From: Salipiger sp. CCB-MM3
Lineage (GTDB): Bacteria; Pseudomonadota; Alphaproteobacteria; Rhodobacterales; Rhodobacteraceae
Assembly (NCBI RefSeq): GCF_001687105.1
Contig: NZ_CP014595.1
Location: 310,001 to 374,000 of the forward strand
Length of the DNA: 64,000 bases
Direction of reading: 5' to 3'
Part shown: one piece after another, positions 30,283 to 39,360 of the stretch
Layout of the letters: each line of letters starts with the position of its first letter
Position numbering within the stretch: position 1 is the stretch's first letter
Notes under the pieces: generated by a model
The model's database searches: none
What the model was told of the DNA's origin: nothing
What the model saw: only the letters and a program-made list of their open reading frames with translations
Position numbers and translations under genes: made by a program

Positions 30283-30342
30283 TAAACCGTCCCTAGGTGG
30301 GCCGTCCCCTTGGACCGGTATCGGTCCTCGTCTTCTTGCGCC

Positions 30343-30564
30343 TTAATCCCTGCGCCCAAGTCCGAAGACCGAGCACAGCCCCACGATCAAAAGCAGCAGC
30401 GACGCTCCCAGCCGCCAGAGCGACAAACCCTCGCTTGCCTCAGGCATCAGCCACAGCGCGAAGGCCGAGAGCGCCAGAAGAAATCCCACCATCTGCGTCA
30501 GCACGCGCAGCCCCAGCATCACCGGATCATTGGTCTCCGTAAAGCGGGGGTCCCCCATCGACAT
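30343..30564 (-). CDS. small two-helix membrane protein, unknown
   Basis: The 73-residue product has two predicted membrane helices (about residues 24-40 and 50-67) and a hydrophilic N-terminus (MSMGDPRFTETNDP). It resembles small conserved alphaproteobacterial membrane proteins without assigned function. GGAGG precedes the ATG. It stands alone, converging on lipA and diverging from rpsF. Confidence 0.7.
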   Translation of the reverse strand: MSMGDPRFTETNDPVMLGLRVLTQMVGFLLALSAFALWLMPEASEGLSLWRLGASLLLLIVGLCSVFGLGRRD

Positions 30565-30750
30565 CGTGCTTCCTCCAACTCGTCACGTTCTTAACGAAGA
30601 AAGGTTTTGACGCCGAAACGCGTCAGGAATGGGGCACGACCGGGGAAGACCCCCGGCGATTTCGCGCCCTGCCCCGAGGTCATGCGCCGCAAGTCCTAAC
30701 GCAAGGTTTCGGCGCCGCAGAGGCGCGCTCATCAAGCGGCCCATCAAGGG

Positions 30751-30778
30751 TTGAATCCCCCGCCCAAGGGTGTATAGA
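30751..30778 (+). promoter_or_regulatory. sigma70-type promoter of rpsF-rpsR-rplI
   Basis: A -35 box TTGAAT (30751-30756), a 16-base spacer and a -10 box TATAGA (30773-30778) place the transcript start about 100 bases before the rpsF start. Confidence 0.6.
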
Positions 30779-30822
30779 GCGCCATCCCTCCGCGAGATCA
30801 CGTGAACCGCGCAGTCTCTCGT

Positions 30823-30850
30823 GGGCAGGTGCGGAGTGGACTGCCTGCCC
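30823..30850 (+). promoter_or_regulatory. leader hairpin upstream of rpsF, candidate S6:S18 control site
   Basis: A perfect 7-bp stem GGGCAGG/CCTGCCC closes a 14-base loop, 33 bases before the rpsF ATG. In other bacteria rpsF leaders bind the S6-S18 complex for feedback. The loop here has not been matched to that motif, so the role is inference. Confidence 0.4.
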
Positions 30851-30883
30851 TATGAAATGCGCCCGGACAGAAATGGAGCACAC

Positions 30884-31246
30884 ATGCCGCTTTATGAGCA
30901 TGTTTTCATCACGCGTCAGGATCTTTCCAACGCGCAGGCTGAAGGCCTTGTCGAACACTTCGGCACCGTCCTTTCGGACAACGGCGGCAAAGTCGTCGAA
31001 TCCGAGTACTGGGGCGTGAAGACCATGGCCTACAAGATCAACAAGAACCGTAAAGGCCACTACGCCTTCCTGAAGACCGACGCTCCGGCGACTGCGGTTC
31101 AGGAAATGGAGCGTCTGATGCGCCTGCATGACGACGTCATGCGCGTTCTGACGATCAAGGTCGAAGAGCACGCCGAGGGCCCCTCGGTGCAGATGCAGAA
31201 GCGCGACGAGCGCGAAGGTCGCGGCGAACGCCGTGGCCGTAACTGA
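30884..31246 (+). CDS. rpsF: 30S ribosomal protein S6
   Basis: The 120-residue protein has the S6 fold (LYEHVFITRQDLSNAQ..., VESEYWGVKTMAYKINKNRKGHYAFL) and an Arg/Glu-rich C-terminal tail. The ATG at 30884 gives the family N-terminus; upstream in-frame starts add unrelated residues. It is the first gene of rpsF-rpsR-rplI. Confidence 0.98.
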   Translation: MPLYEHVFITRQDLSNAQAEGLVEHFGTVLSDNGGKVVESEYWGVKTMAYKINKNRKGHYAFLKTDAPATAVQEMERLMRLHDDVMRVLTIKVEEHAEGPSVQMQKRDEREGRGERRGRN

Positions 31247-31268
31247 TCTGAACGAGAGGAGCTAAACA

Positions 31269-31496
31269 ATGGCTGCAAAACCGTTTTTCCGCCGTCGCAA
31301 AGTCTGCCCCTTCTCGGGCGACAACGCACCCAAAATCGACTACAAGGACACCCGTCTCCTGCAGCGCTACATCTCTGAGCGCGGCAAGATCGTCCCGTCC
31401 CGCATCACCGCAGTGTCGGCAAAGAAGCAGCGTGAACTGGCCCGTGCCATCAAGCGCGCCCGCTTCCTCGCCCTGCTGCCCTACGCCGTGAAATAA
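31269..31496 (+). CDS. rpsR: 30S ribosomal protein S18
   Basis: The 75-residue protein has the S18 core ([54 protein letters not shown]). GAGGAG precedes the ATG. S18 binds S6 in the 30S platform. Confidence 0.98.
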   Translation: MAAKPFFRRRKVCPFSGDNAPKIDYKDTRLLQRYISERGKIVPSRITAVSAKKQRELARAIKRARFLALLPYAVK

Positions 31497-31508
31497 GGAG
31501 AGAGACCC

Positions 31509-32126
31509 ATGCAAGTCATTCTTCTGGAACGCGTGGCCAAGCTCGGCCAAATGGGCGATGTCGTTGACGTGAAGCCCGGCTTCGCGCGCAACTACCTGCT
31601 GCTGCAGGGCAAGGCACTGACCGCGTCGAAAGAGAACATCGCGCAGTTCGAAGAGCAGAAAGCTCAGCTCGAAGCGCGTAACCTCGAGAGCAAAAAAGAA
31701 GCCGAAGCGCTCGGCGAGAAGCTCGGCGGCCAGCAGTTCGTCGTGATTCGTCAGGCGTCCGATGGCGGCAACCTCTACGGTTCGGTCACCACCCGTGACG
31801 CCGCAGACGTCGCCACCGAGGAAGGTTTCTCGATCGACCGCAAGCAGGTCATCATCCGTCAGCCGATCAAAGAGCTCGGCCTGCACGAGGTGGAAGTTCA
31901 CCTGCACCCCGAGGTGATGGTCACCATCAACCTCAACGTCGCACGTTCGCCCGAAGAGGCCGAACTGCAGGCGTCGGGCAAGTCGATCCAGGAACTCGCC
32001 GCTGAAGAAGAAGCACAGGCCGAGTTCGAGATCTCGGAACTGTTCGACGACATCGGCAGCGCCGCATCGGACGACGACGACGCTCCGGCAGCCGCCGAAG
32101 CCGAAGAGACCGAAGACAACGCCTGA
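31509..32126 (+). CDS. rplI: 50S ribosomal protein L9
   Basis: The N-terminal domain has the L9 signature ([29 protein letters not shown]). The C-terminal domain is present up to about residue 150. The protein is 205 residues, roughly 55 longer than E. coli L9, because of an acidic, Ala/Glu/Asp-rich extension after residue 150. It ends the ribosomal operon and is followed by a strong terminator. Confidence 0.97.
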   Translation: MQVILLERVAKLGQMGDVVDVKPGFARNYLLLQGKALTASKENIAQFEEQKAQLEARNLESKKEAEALGEKLGGQQFVVIRQASDGGNLYGSVTTRDAADVATEEGFSIDRKQVIIRQPIKELGLHEVEVHLHPEVMVTINLNVARSPEEAELQASGKSIQELAAEEEAQAEFEISELFDDIGSAASDDDDAPAAAEAEETEDNA

Positions 32127-32154
32127 TCCTTTCGGATCATCGCGAAATGTCGAG

Positions 32155-32185
32155 ACCGCGCCGGAGCTTTCCGGCGCGGTTTTTC
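32155..32185 (+). terminator. intrinsic terminator after rplI
   Basis: An 11-bp stem (ACCGCGCCGGA with TCCGGCGCGGT) with a GCTT loop and TTTTTCTTT tail follows the rplI stop by about 30 bases. Confidence 0.92.
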
Positions 32186-32206
32186 TTTGTGCGCTGACCT
32201 GATTGC

Positions 32207-32896
32207 TCAGCCCATGCTGGTCCGGTCCCGGCGCATCTGAGCGCGCCGCTGGTCGTCGCGCCAGCTGATCAGCGCCGCAACGCTCCACGCCGCGCAATAC
32301 CCCGCCCCGGCCGCCAGAACCAAGCCGCCGTGAATAGGCCCCACCCCCGCCCGCTCGATCAGCTGCACCGGCGCGGTCAGCGGCTCGGGGTGGACCAGCA
32401 GCTTGCCGATATAGGCGACGCTCTGGATCAGCAGAATCCACACGTAATTGCGCCGGATGCGCCGCCCGATCGCCACCCAGAGCGAGACGTGGTAGCGCGG
32501 CTTCCAGTAATCCTCGGCCAGCGTCTGCTGCCAGCCCTCCTCCATATGCAGATCGCCGTCGTGCAGCATGGGAGCAAAGAAATGCGTCTCCATCCAGCGG
32601 CAGCGCGCGCGCCAGACGTTGAAGTAGCGATAGCGCCGCGCCTCCTGCATCAGGAAGAACAGGATCAGAATGCCGACAAGGATCAGCGGCAGCGGCGAGG
32701 CGGCGGGCGAGCTGTAGGAGATCGACAGCGCGATCCCCAGCGTCACCACCGCCCAATTGGTGGTGGTGTCGAGCCGGGTGCGCCAGATGGTCGAGCGATA
32801 GACCTCGCCGCGATAGAGATGCGACAGCGCGGTGATCTCCGAGCTGTCGAGCATCTTGCGCGGCTTCTGCGCGGCACGGGGCTCGGGTCCGTCCAT
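32207..32896 (-). CDS. DUF2270 membrane protein
   Basis: The 229-residue product matches DUF2270. It has two membrane helices around residues 45-80 and one or two more in the last third (NYVWILLIQSVAYIGKLL; LVLAAGAGYCAAWSVAALI). Hallmarks are LSHLYRGEVYRSTIWRTRLDTTTNWAVV and YFNVWRARCRWMETHFFAPML. Function is unknown. The ATG at 32896 has GGAGGAG upstream. Confidence 0.85.
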   Translation of the reverse strand: MDGPEPRAAQKPRKMLDSSEITALSHLYRGEVYRSTIWRTRLDTTTNWAVVTLGIALSISYSSPAASPLPLILVGILILFFLMQEARRYRYFNVWRARCRWMETHFFAPMLHDGDLHMEEGWQQTLAEDYWKPRYHVSLWVAIGRRIRRNYVWILLIQSVAYIGKLLVHPEPLTAPVQLIERAGVGPIHGGLVLAAGAGYCAAWSVAALISWRDDQRRAQMRRDRTSMG

Positions 32897-32989
32897 GATC
32901 TCCTCCGGGGTCGCCTCCGGGCACCCAAGATCACATGCAGACCCCGGCTGCGGCAAGGAAATTCGCCGCCGCAGTGCCGCAAACGCAAA

Positions 32990-33013
32990 AGGGCCGCCCC
33001 TGCGGGCGGCCCT
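32990..33013. terminator. intrinsic terminator after trigger factor
   Basis: A perfect 10-bp stem AGGGCCGCCC/GGGCGGCCCT with a 4-base loop lies about 27 bases past the tig stop, on the minus strand. Confidence 0.8.
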
Positions 33014-33039
33014 CAATCCTGCGCCAATGGCGCCGGAAA

Positions 33040-34371
33040 TTACTCTTCGTCGAGCTCTTCGACGGCCTTCTGGAGGTCTTCTTTCGAGACTTCCTTTTCG
33101 CTCACATTCGCGCCTTCGGCGATGTGATCGATGACCTTGTCTTCGAAGATCGGCGCGCGCAGCTGCTGCTGCATCTGAGCGTTCTGGCGCACGAAGTCGA
33201 AGAACGCGCGCTCCTGACCCGGGTACTGACGCGCCTGCATCATGATCGCCTGGGTCATCTCCTGATCGGTCACCTCGATCTCGGCTTTCTGGCCGATCTC
33301 GGCGAGCAGCAGGCCAAGACGCACACGGCGCTCTGCAAGCTTGTTGTGCTCGTCGGTGGGCTCGATCTCGCCGTGGTCGTGACCGTGATCGTCCGGGTGC
33401 TCTTCGTGGTAGAGCTGGTGCGCGATCTGCTTGGCTTCGGCTTCAACGAGGCTCGGCGGCAGTTCGAAGGAGACCTGCTCGTCCAGCGCGTCGAGCATGG
33501 CGCGCTTCATCACCTGACGCGATGCGCCGGTGTATTCAGCTTCCAGACGCTCACGGATCTGGCCTTTCAGCGCCTCGAGGTCCTCGGCACCGAATTTCTT
33601 CGCCAGCTCGTCGTCGATCTCGGCAGCAACGGGCTCTTTCACGGCCTTGACGGTCACGTCAAAGACAGCGGCTTTGCCTGCGAGGTTCTCTGCGCCGTAC
33701 TCCTCGGGGAAGGTGACCTCGACGGCCTTCTCTTCCTCGACCTTCACGCCGACCAGCTGCTCTTCGAAGCCGGGGATGAAGGAGTTGGAGCCGAGCACCA
33801 GCGGGTAGTCTTCCGCCGAGCCGCCTTCGAAGGCTTCACCGTCGACCTTGCCGACGAAGTCGATGACCACCTGATCGCCGTCTTTCGCCTTGGAGCCCTT
33901 GCGGCGGTCCTTGAAGTCCTGCGCGTTCTCGGCCAGCTGTGCCAGCGCCTCGTCGACGGCGGCGTCATCGGCCTTCACCACGAGCTTCTCGAGGGTGATT
34001 TTCGACGCGTCCACGTCCGGAACTTCCGGCAGCTTCTCGTAGCTCATCTCGACCGCGACGTCGTCGCCTTCTTTCCAGTCCTCGTTGGTCATCTTGACCT
34101 GCGGCTGGAGCGCCGGACGGTCGCCCGACTTCTCGAAGTGCTCGTTCATCGCGCCGTCGATGGCTTCCTGCATGCTCTCGCCCAGCAGACGCTGGCCGAA
34201 CTGCTTCTTGAGCAGCGGCATCGGGACCTTGCCCTTGCGGAAGCCCTTCATCTCAATCTCAGGCTGCGCCTCGGCGAGCTTCTCGTTCACCTTCGCGTCC
34301 AGCTCTTCGGCGGTGAGGATGAGCTCGTACGCGCGCTTCAGACCTTCGTTCAGCGTCTCGTTGACCTGCAT
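33040..34371 (-). CDS. tig: trigger factor, ribosome-associated chaperone/PPIase
   Basis: The 443-residue product has the ribosome-binding loop GFRKGKVP (about residue 45), a central FKBP-type PPIase domain ([21 protein letters not shown]), and the C-terminal chaperone arms. An unusual His/Asp/Glu-rich segment ([21 protein letters not shown]) interrupts the C-terminal arm. AAGGGA precedes the ATG at 34371; upstream in-frame starts add unrelated residues. It is a single-gene unit, with a terminator after it. Confidence 0.97.
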   Translation of the reverse strand: MQVNETLNEGLKRAYELILTAEELDAKVNEKLAEAQPEIEMKGFRKGKVPMPLLKKQFGQRLLGESMQEAIDGAMNEHFEKSGDRPALQPQVKMTNEDWKEGDDVAVEMSYEKLPEVPDVDASKITLEKLVVKADDAAVDEALAQLAENAQDFKDRRKGSKAKDGDQVVIDFVGKVDGEAFEGGSAEDYPLVLGSNSFIPGFEEQLVGVKVEEEKAVEVTFPEEYGAENLAGKAAVFDVTVKAVKEPVAAEIDDELAKKFGAEDLEALKGQIRERLEAEYTGASRQVMKRAMLDALDEQVSFELPPSLVEAEAKQIAHQLYHEEHPDDHGHDHGEIEPTDEHNKLAERRVRLGLLLAEIGQKAEIEVTDQEMTQAIMMQARQYPGQERAFFDFVRQNAQMQQQLRAPIFEDKVIDHIAEGANVSEKEVSKEDLQKAVEELDEE

Positions 34372-34595
34372 GCCAATTCCCTTGTGGTCGTGATGCGAGG
34401 GCACGGAATCCGGCCCACCGCGAAATTCGAATTTGCGGTCTTCTATGCGTCCCCGAAGGCCCTTGCAAGGCGGAAACGCGCCTCTGGCGCGGGCTCTGGC
34501 GGCTTTGCGGGCACAATCCGCCGATTTGCCGCGGCTGCGAGGGGCGCGCGGCACGCCGCCCTGCCCCGGTGCCGCGCTGCGGCGCCGTTTCGCCC

Positions 34596-34664
34596 TGCGT
34601 ATTTGACAAAGAGAAGAAGACCCGCCTTGCCGCCCCGGTCGCTTCTTCTCTTCTCAAATACGCA
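34596..34664. repeat. inverted pair of type-B intergenic repeats
   Basis: TGCGTATTTGACAAAGAGAAGAAG-like left arm (34596-34619) and its inverted copy CTTCTTCTC...CAAATACGCA (34642-34664) flank a 22-base centre. Confidence 0.65.
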
Positions 34665-34731
34665 CTCCGCCCTCGCCGCCTGCGGCGCGCCGGGACTGGG
34701 GCACTGAGACTGGGGCGCACCGGCCAAGCAA

Positions 34732-34761
34732 AGGGGCCCCGCCATCGCTGGCGGGGCCCCT
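34732..34761 (-). terminator. intrinsic terminator after pntB
   Basis: A perfect 12-bp stem (AGGGGCCCCGCC with GGCGGGGCCCCT) with a 6-base loop lies about 20 bases past the pntB stop. Confidence 0.88.
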
Positions 34762-34780
34762 GTCATTTTGTCGTTCAGGC

Positions 34781-36247
34781 TCAGCTGATCTTGTTCAGCA
34801 GCTCGCCAATCGACTGTTTCGCGTCACCGTAGTACATCCGCGTGTTGTCCTTGTAGAACAGCGGGTTCTCAATGCCCGAGTAGCCGGTGCCCTGACCGCG
34901 CTTGGAGACAAAGACCTGCTTGGCCTTCCACACTTCCAGCACCGGCATGCCGGCGATGGGCGAGTTGGGGTCTTCCTGCGCGGCGGGGTTCACGATGTCA
35001 TTCGAGCCGATGACGATGACCACGTCGGTCTCGGGGAAGTCCTCGTTGATCTCGTCCATTTCCAGAACGATATCGTAAGGCACTTTCGCCTCGGCCAGCA
35101 GCACGTTCATGTGGCCCGGCAGACGGCCCGCCACGGGGTGGATGGCGAAACGCACCTCCTTGCCCTTGGCACGCAGCTTGCGGGTGAGTTCCGCGACGTT
35201 CTGCTGCGCCTGCGCCACGGCCATGCCGTAGCCCGGCACGATGATGACACTGTCGGCTTCTTCGAGCGCCGAGGCCACGCCGTCGACGTCGATCGCCACC
35301 TGCTCGCCTTCGACTTCCATCGCAGGACCGGATGTACCGCCGAAGCCGCCGAGGATCACCGAGATGAACGAGCGGTTCATCGCCTTACACATGATGTAGC
35401 TCAGGATCGCACCCGAGGAGCCCACTAGCGCACCGACGACGATCAGCAGATCGTTGCTGAGCGAGAAGCCGATGGCCGCCGCGGCCCAGCCCGAGTAGCT
35501 GTTCAGCATCGAGACCACCACCGGCATGTCGGCGCCGCCGATGCCCATGATCAGGTGGTAGCCGATGAAGAGCGCGCAGAGCGTCATGATCAGCACCGGG
35601 AAGAGCCCGGCGGTGTTCATGTACCAGATCAGGCAGATCACCGAGAGCGCCGCTGCAGAGGCGTTCAGGATGTGCCCGCCCGGCAGTTTCTCGGCCTTCG
35701 AGGTCACCTTGCCCGCCAGCTTGCCGTAAGCGATCACCGAGCCGGTGAAGGTCACCGCACCGATGAAGATGCCGAGGAAGAGCTCGACCTGCAGGATGCT
35801 CAGCTCGACGGGCGACTTATGCGCCACCAACCCCGCGAATACGCCGTGGTCGGTCGTCACCATATGCTCGAAGGCGTCCTTCGCAAGATCGGAGGCCGCG
35901 CGAAGCTTCTCGACGCTGCGCATGGTGAGATGCGCGTTGAAGCCGACGAAGACCGCCGCGAGACCCACCAGCGAGTGCATGGCGGCAACCAGCTGCGGCA
36001 TCTCGGTCATCTCGACCTTCTTGGCCACGTAGGTGCCGATGATGCCGCCCGCCGCGATCAGGATGACCGAGAGCAGCCAGAGGCCCGAGCCCGGGCCGAT
36101 CAGCGTGGCGAAGACCGCGAGGCCCATGCCGACAATGCCGTACCACACGGCGCGCTTGGCGCTTTCCTGCCCCGAGAGGCCACCCAGCGACAGGATGAAC
36201 AGAACGGCCGCGACCACATAGGCCGCCGTCGTGAATCCGAATTCCAT
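34781..36247 (-). CDS. pntB: NAD(P) transhydrogenase subunit beta
   Basis: PntB carries the NADP(H)-binding domain and part of the proton channel. The 488-residue product has about nine membrane helices and a C-terminal domain with [27 protein letters not shown] and [16 protein letters not shown] precedes the ATG at 36247; a GTG nine bases upstream is the alternative. It follows pntA by 15 bases. Confidence 0.97.
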   Translation of the reverse strand: MEFGFTTAAYVVAAVLFILSLGGLSGQESAKRAVWYGIVGMGLAVFATLIGPGSGLWLLSVILIAAGGIIGTYVAKKVEMTEMPQLVAAMHSLVGLAAVFVGFNAHLTMRSVEKLRAASDLAKDAFEHMVTTDHGVFAGLVAHKSPVELSILQVELFLGIFIGAVTFTGSVIAYGKLAGKVTSKAEKLPGGHILNASAAALSVICLIWYMNTAGLFPVLIMTLCALFIGYHLIMGIGGADMPVVVSMLNSYSGWAAAAIGFSLSNDLLIVVGALVGSSGAILSYIMCKAMNRSFISVILGGFGGTSGPAMEVEGEQVAIDVDGVASALEEADSVIIVPGYGMAVAQAQQNVAELTRKLRAKGKEVRFAIHPVAGRLPGHMNVLLAEAKVPYDIVLEMDEINEDFPETDVVIVIGSNDIVNPAAQEDPNSPIAGMPVLEVWKAKQVFVSKRGQGTGYSGIENPLFYKDNTRMYYGDAKQSIGELLNKIS

Positions 36248-36262
36248 AGTCCCCACCTCTCC

Positions 36263-37837
36263 TTACGATTTCTGGAACATGGCGAGCATGCGCCGTGTCA
36301 CGAGGAAGCCGCCGAAGATGTTGATCCCGGCCATAAAGACCGAAAGCGCGGCAAGGATGATCACCAGCCAGTTGCCCGAGCCGATTTGCATCAGCGCGCC
36401 AAGGATGATGATCGAGGAGATGGCGTTGGTCACGGCCATCAGCGGGGTGTGCAGGGAATGCGAGACGTTCCAGATCACTTGGAAGCCGACAAAGACCGAC
36501 AGCACGAAGACGATGAAGTGCTGCATGAAGCTAGCGGGTGCCACGAGGCCCACGCCGAGCAGCAGCACGGCACCGACGGTGAGCAGGGTCACCTGCTGTT
36601 TCGTCTGCGCCTTGAAGGCGGCCACTTCCTGCGCGCGCTTCTCTTCCGGCGTCAGTTCGGGCGCCTTTTCCTTCGGCTTCTGCGCCGCGATCGCCTTGGT
36701 TTTCGGCGGCGGCGGCGGGAAGGTGACCTCTTTGGCGTGCGCGATGGTCGCGCCGCGGATCACGTCGTCGTCCATGTTGTGGTTGACCGTGCCGTCCTTC
36801 TCTGGCGTCAGGTCGGCCATCATGTGCCGGATGTTGGTGGCGTAGAGCGTCGAGCTCTGCGTCGCCATGCGGCTCGGGAAGTCGGTGTAGCCGATGATGG
36901 TCACGCCGTTGTCGGTGACGATCTTCTCGTCCATCACCGTCAGCTTGCAGTTGCCGCCGCGCTCTGCCGCCAGATCGACGATCACCGAGCCGGGCTTCAT
37001 CGCCTGCACCATGTCCTCGGTCCACAGCTCGGGAGCTTCCCGGTTCGGAATGAGGGCGGTGGTGATAACGATGTCCATCTCGGGCGCAAGTTCACGGAAC
37101 TTGGCAAGCTGGGCTTCACGGAACTCGGGGCTGGAGACAGAGGCGTAGCCGCCCGAGGAGGCGCCGTCGGCCTGCTCTTCCTCGAAGTCGAGGTAGACGA
37201 ACTCTGCGCCCATGCTCTCGACCTGCTCGGCCACTTCCGGGCGCACGTCGAAGGCATAGGTGATGGCGCCCAGCGAGGTCGAGGTGCCGATGGCCGCAAG
37301 ACCGGCCACACCGGCGCCGACGATCAGCACTTTGGCGGGCGGCACCTTGCCGGCGGCGGTCACCTGACCGGTGAAGAAGCGGCCGAAGTTGTTGCCCGCC
37401 TCGATCACCGCGCGGTAGCCGGCGATGTTGGCCATGGACGACAGCGCGTCCATCTTCTGCGCGCGGCTGATGCGCGGCACCATGTCCATCGCGATCACGC
37501 TGGCACCGAGATCGGCGGCCTGCTTCATCAGTGCCTCGTTCGAGGCCGGGTAGAAGAAGGAGATCAGCAGCTTCTCGGGCGTCAGCCGGGCCGCTTCCTC
37601 TTCACTCGGCGGGCGCACCTTGGCGATGATGTCGGCGCCGCTCCACAGCGCGTCGGCATCTGCCACCACGGTCACGCCAGCGGCCTCATAGGCCGCGTCG
37701 GCAAAGCCTGCCTTCGCGCCGGCGCCTGACTGTATCAGGCAATCGTAACCCAGCTTCTGCAGTTGCAGCGCCGAGTCCGGGGTCATGGCGACACGCGCCT
37801 CACCCTCGAAAATCTCTGTCGGCGTTCCGATCTTCAC
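36263..37837 (-). CDS. pntA: NAD(P) transhydrogenase subunit alpha
   Basis: PntA binds NAD(H). The 524-residue product has the alanine-dehydrogenase/PNT N-terminal domain ([21 protein letters not shown]), the NAD-binding fold ([22 protein letters not shown]) and a C-terminal membrane domain of four helices. It is therefore the one-chain alpha type, not the split PntAA/PntAB type. With PntB it uses the proton gradient to make NADPH. A sigma70-like promoter lies about 110 bases upstream. Confidence 0.97.
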   Translation of the reverse strand: MKIGTPTEIFEGEARVAMTPDSALQLQKLGYDCLIQSGAGAKAGFADAAYEAAGVTVVADADALWSGADIIAKVRPPSEEEAARLTPEKLLISFFYPASNEALMKQAADLGASVIAMDMVPRISRAQKMDALSSMANIAGYRAVIEAGNNFGRFFTGQVTAAGKVPPAKVLIVGAGVAGLAAIGTSTSLGAITYAFDVRPEVAEQVESMGAEFVYLDFEEEQADGASSGGYASVSSPEFREAQLAKFRELAPEMDIVITTALIPNREAPELWTEDMVQAMKPGSVIVDLAAERGGNCKLTVMDEKIVTDNGVTIIGYTDFPSRMATQSSTLYATNIRHMMADLTPEKDGTVNHNMDDDVIRGATIAHAKEVTFPPPPPKTKAIAAQKPKEKAPELTPEEKRAQEVAAFKAQTKQQVTLLTVGAVLLLGVGLVAPASFMQHFIVFVLSVFVGFQVIWNVSHSLHTPLMAVTNAISSIIILGALMQIGSGNWLVIILAALSVFMAGINIFGGFLVTRRMLAMFQKS

Positions 37838-37948
37838 GTAGTTGGTCCCCCTTTTAGGCCGTTCCGAAGGCCCTTGGTTCTAGATTTGTCGTCCTCCGGT
37901 TGACGTATGGTCTACCTTTGCGGCGCCATGCTCACAACCGGGTCGAAC

Positions 37949-37977
37949 GTGTTAACCACATAGTGCGGCGAATTCAA
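37949..37977 (-). promoter_or_regulatory. candidate sigma70 promoter of pntAB
   Basis: On the minus strand TTGAAT, a 17-base spacer and TAACAC read toward pntA. The -35 box overlaps the end of the upstream methyltransferase-like gene. Confidence 0.5.
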
Positions 37978-38426
37978 AGCCACCGGCGGGTTTGTTGCTC
38001 ATATTTCCGAAACTCGGCAACAAACTTGCGACGCAGCCGCACCTCTTCCGGCACGATGAAGCGTTTTTCCAGCACCCAGACGAAGACCGGCAGCAACACC
38101 AGAGACGGCACCGCATCCCAATAAAGAATGAGTCCGGTCAGAATCATCACATCCCCCAGATAGATCGGGTTGCGGGAAAAGCGAAAAATCCCCGAAGTCA
38201 CCAACCGATCCGCCTCGGCATGCGGCATGAAGGTGGTGCGCTGGCGCCGCATCTCGGTCAGTGCCACAGCGGCGATCAGCACACCGCCGCCCACCAGCAG
38301 CCCGCCCAAGAGATCGGCCCAGACCGGCCCAAAGCTCAGCCCCATGGGGAAATGCCGCGCCTGCGTCCATGCCAAAGCCAGAAACGCCAGCAGCCAGACC
38401 GGCGGCAGATCGAGGGTGCGCGGCAT
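37974..38426 (-). CDS. isoprenylcysteine methyltransferase-like membrane protein
   Basis: The 150-residue product has four to five predicted helices and the phospholipid/isoprenylcysteine methyltransferase block TSGIFRFSRNPIYLGDVMILTGL. The Arg-Asn-Pro and the later Glu-Glu (VPEEVRLRRKF) are the SAM-binding family features. The methyl acceptor is unknown. It reads toward pntA. Its start lies beside an intergenic repeat. Confidence 0.85.
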   Translation of the reverse strand: MPRTLDLPPVWLLAFLALAWTQARHFPMGLSFGPVWADLLGGLLVGGGVLIAAVALTEMRRQRTTFMPHAEADRLVTSGIFRFSRNPIYLGDVMILTGLILYWDAVPSLVLLPVFVWVLEKRFIVPEEVRLRRKFVAEFRKYEQQTRRWL

Positions 38427-38436
38427 GGCAAAACTC

Positions 38437-38494
38437 CTTCATCTTTCCCAAAATACTCCGGGGTGAGGCGCGCAGCGCCGAGGGGCAGCGCCCC
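38437..38494. repeat. composite intergenic repeat (type C purine tail plus GC hairpins)
   Basis: CTTCATCTTTCCCAAAATACTCC is followed by GC-rich inverted segments (GGCGCGCAGCGCC and GGGGCAGCGCCCC). Read in reverse, it is the same composite as 5836-5898. Confidence 0.6.
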
Positions 38495-38610
38495 TTTCAA
38501 CCACTCCTACCGCAAGGGTTTCCGCCTTGACCCTGCGCGATATGCCGCAGCCCCGTCTTGCCTCTGGCGGATTTCCCGGCCAGTTTCTCTGCGAACAACC
38601 GGAGGATGCC

Positions 38611-39360
38611 ATGCTCAGCGGAACCCACGCCCTGGTGACAGGCGGCGGCACGGGCATCGGGCTTGCCATTGCGCGGGCTCTGGCCACTGCCGGGGCCGAG
38701 GTGACCATCGCCGGGCGCCGCGCCGAGGTTCTGCAGGCCGCCGCCGGGCCTCGCCTGCATCCGCTGGTCATGGATGTCTCGGATGAGGCCTCGGTGCAGC
38801 AGGGCCTCGCCGAGGCCACCGCCGCGCGCGGGCCCTTCGGCATCTGCATCGCCAATGCGGGCCTCGCCGAGCCGTCGGAGCTTGCCAGCACCAGCCTCGA
38901 GACATGGCGGCGCACCATGGCCACAAATCTCGACGGTGCCTTTCTGACGATCCGCGAGGTGCTTCCTGCCATGCTCGAGGCGGGCTGGGGCCGCGTCATC
39001 GCAATCTCCTCGGTCGCGGGCCTGCGCGGCATGCGCCGCGCCGTGCCCTATGTCGCCTCGAAACACGGGCTGGTCGGGCTGATCCGCGCGCTGGCCGCCG
39101 ATCACGCGGGCCTGCCGGTCACCTTCAACGCGCTCTGCCCCGGCTATGTCGAGACCGAGATCGCCCCGCGCAATATCGAACGCGTCATGGCCCGCGAAGG
39201 GCTGACGCAGGGCGAGGCCACGGCGCTCGTTCACTCCGCCAATCCCCATAATCGCCTGATCGCCCCGGACGAGATCGCAAGCGCCGTGCTCTGGCTCTGC
39301 GGTCCCGGCTCGGGCAGCGTGAACGGTCAGGCCATCGAAATATCAGGAGGCCAGTTTTGA
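38611..39360 (+). CDS. SDR-family oxidoreductase
   Basis: The 249-residue short-chain dehydrogenase shows TGGGTGIG, the IANAG strand, catalytic Ser in AISSVAG, and YVASK. The C-terminal SGGQF is typical. Relatives are annotated as 3-oxoacyl-ACP reductase or 3-hydroxyacyl-CoA dehydrogenase. GGAGG precedes the ATG at 38611. It overlaps the kynureninase start by 4 bases, so a role in tryptophan/kynurenine or anthranilyl-CoA breakdown is likely but unproven. Confidence 0.9.
   Translation: MLSGTHALVTGGGTGIGLAIARALATAGAEVTIAGRRAEVLQAAAGPRLHPLVMDVSDEASVQQGLAEATAARGPFGICIANAGLAEPSELASTSLETWRRTMATNLDGAFLTIREVLPAMLEAGWGRVIAISSVAGLRGMRRAVPYVASKHGLVGLIRALAADHAGLPVTFNALCPGYVETEIAPRNIERVMAREGLTQGEATALVHSANPHNRLIAPDEIASAVLWLCGPGSGSVNGQAIEISGGQF

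Larger units (their letters stand above)
30565..30883. other. intergenic region before rpsF: promoter and leader
   Basis: This 319-base stretch contains the rpsF promoter (30751-30778) and a leader hairpin (30823-30850). The left half shows nothing else I can support. Confidence 0.6.
34372..34780. other. intergenic region between tig and pntB
   Basis: This 409-base region holds the tig promoter region, an inverted pair of type-B repeats (34596-34664) and the pntB terminator (34732-34761). No gene is seen. Confidence 0.55.
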
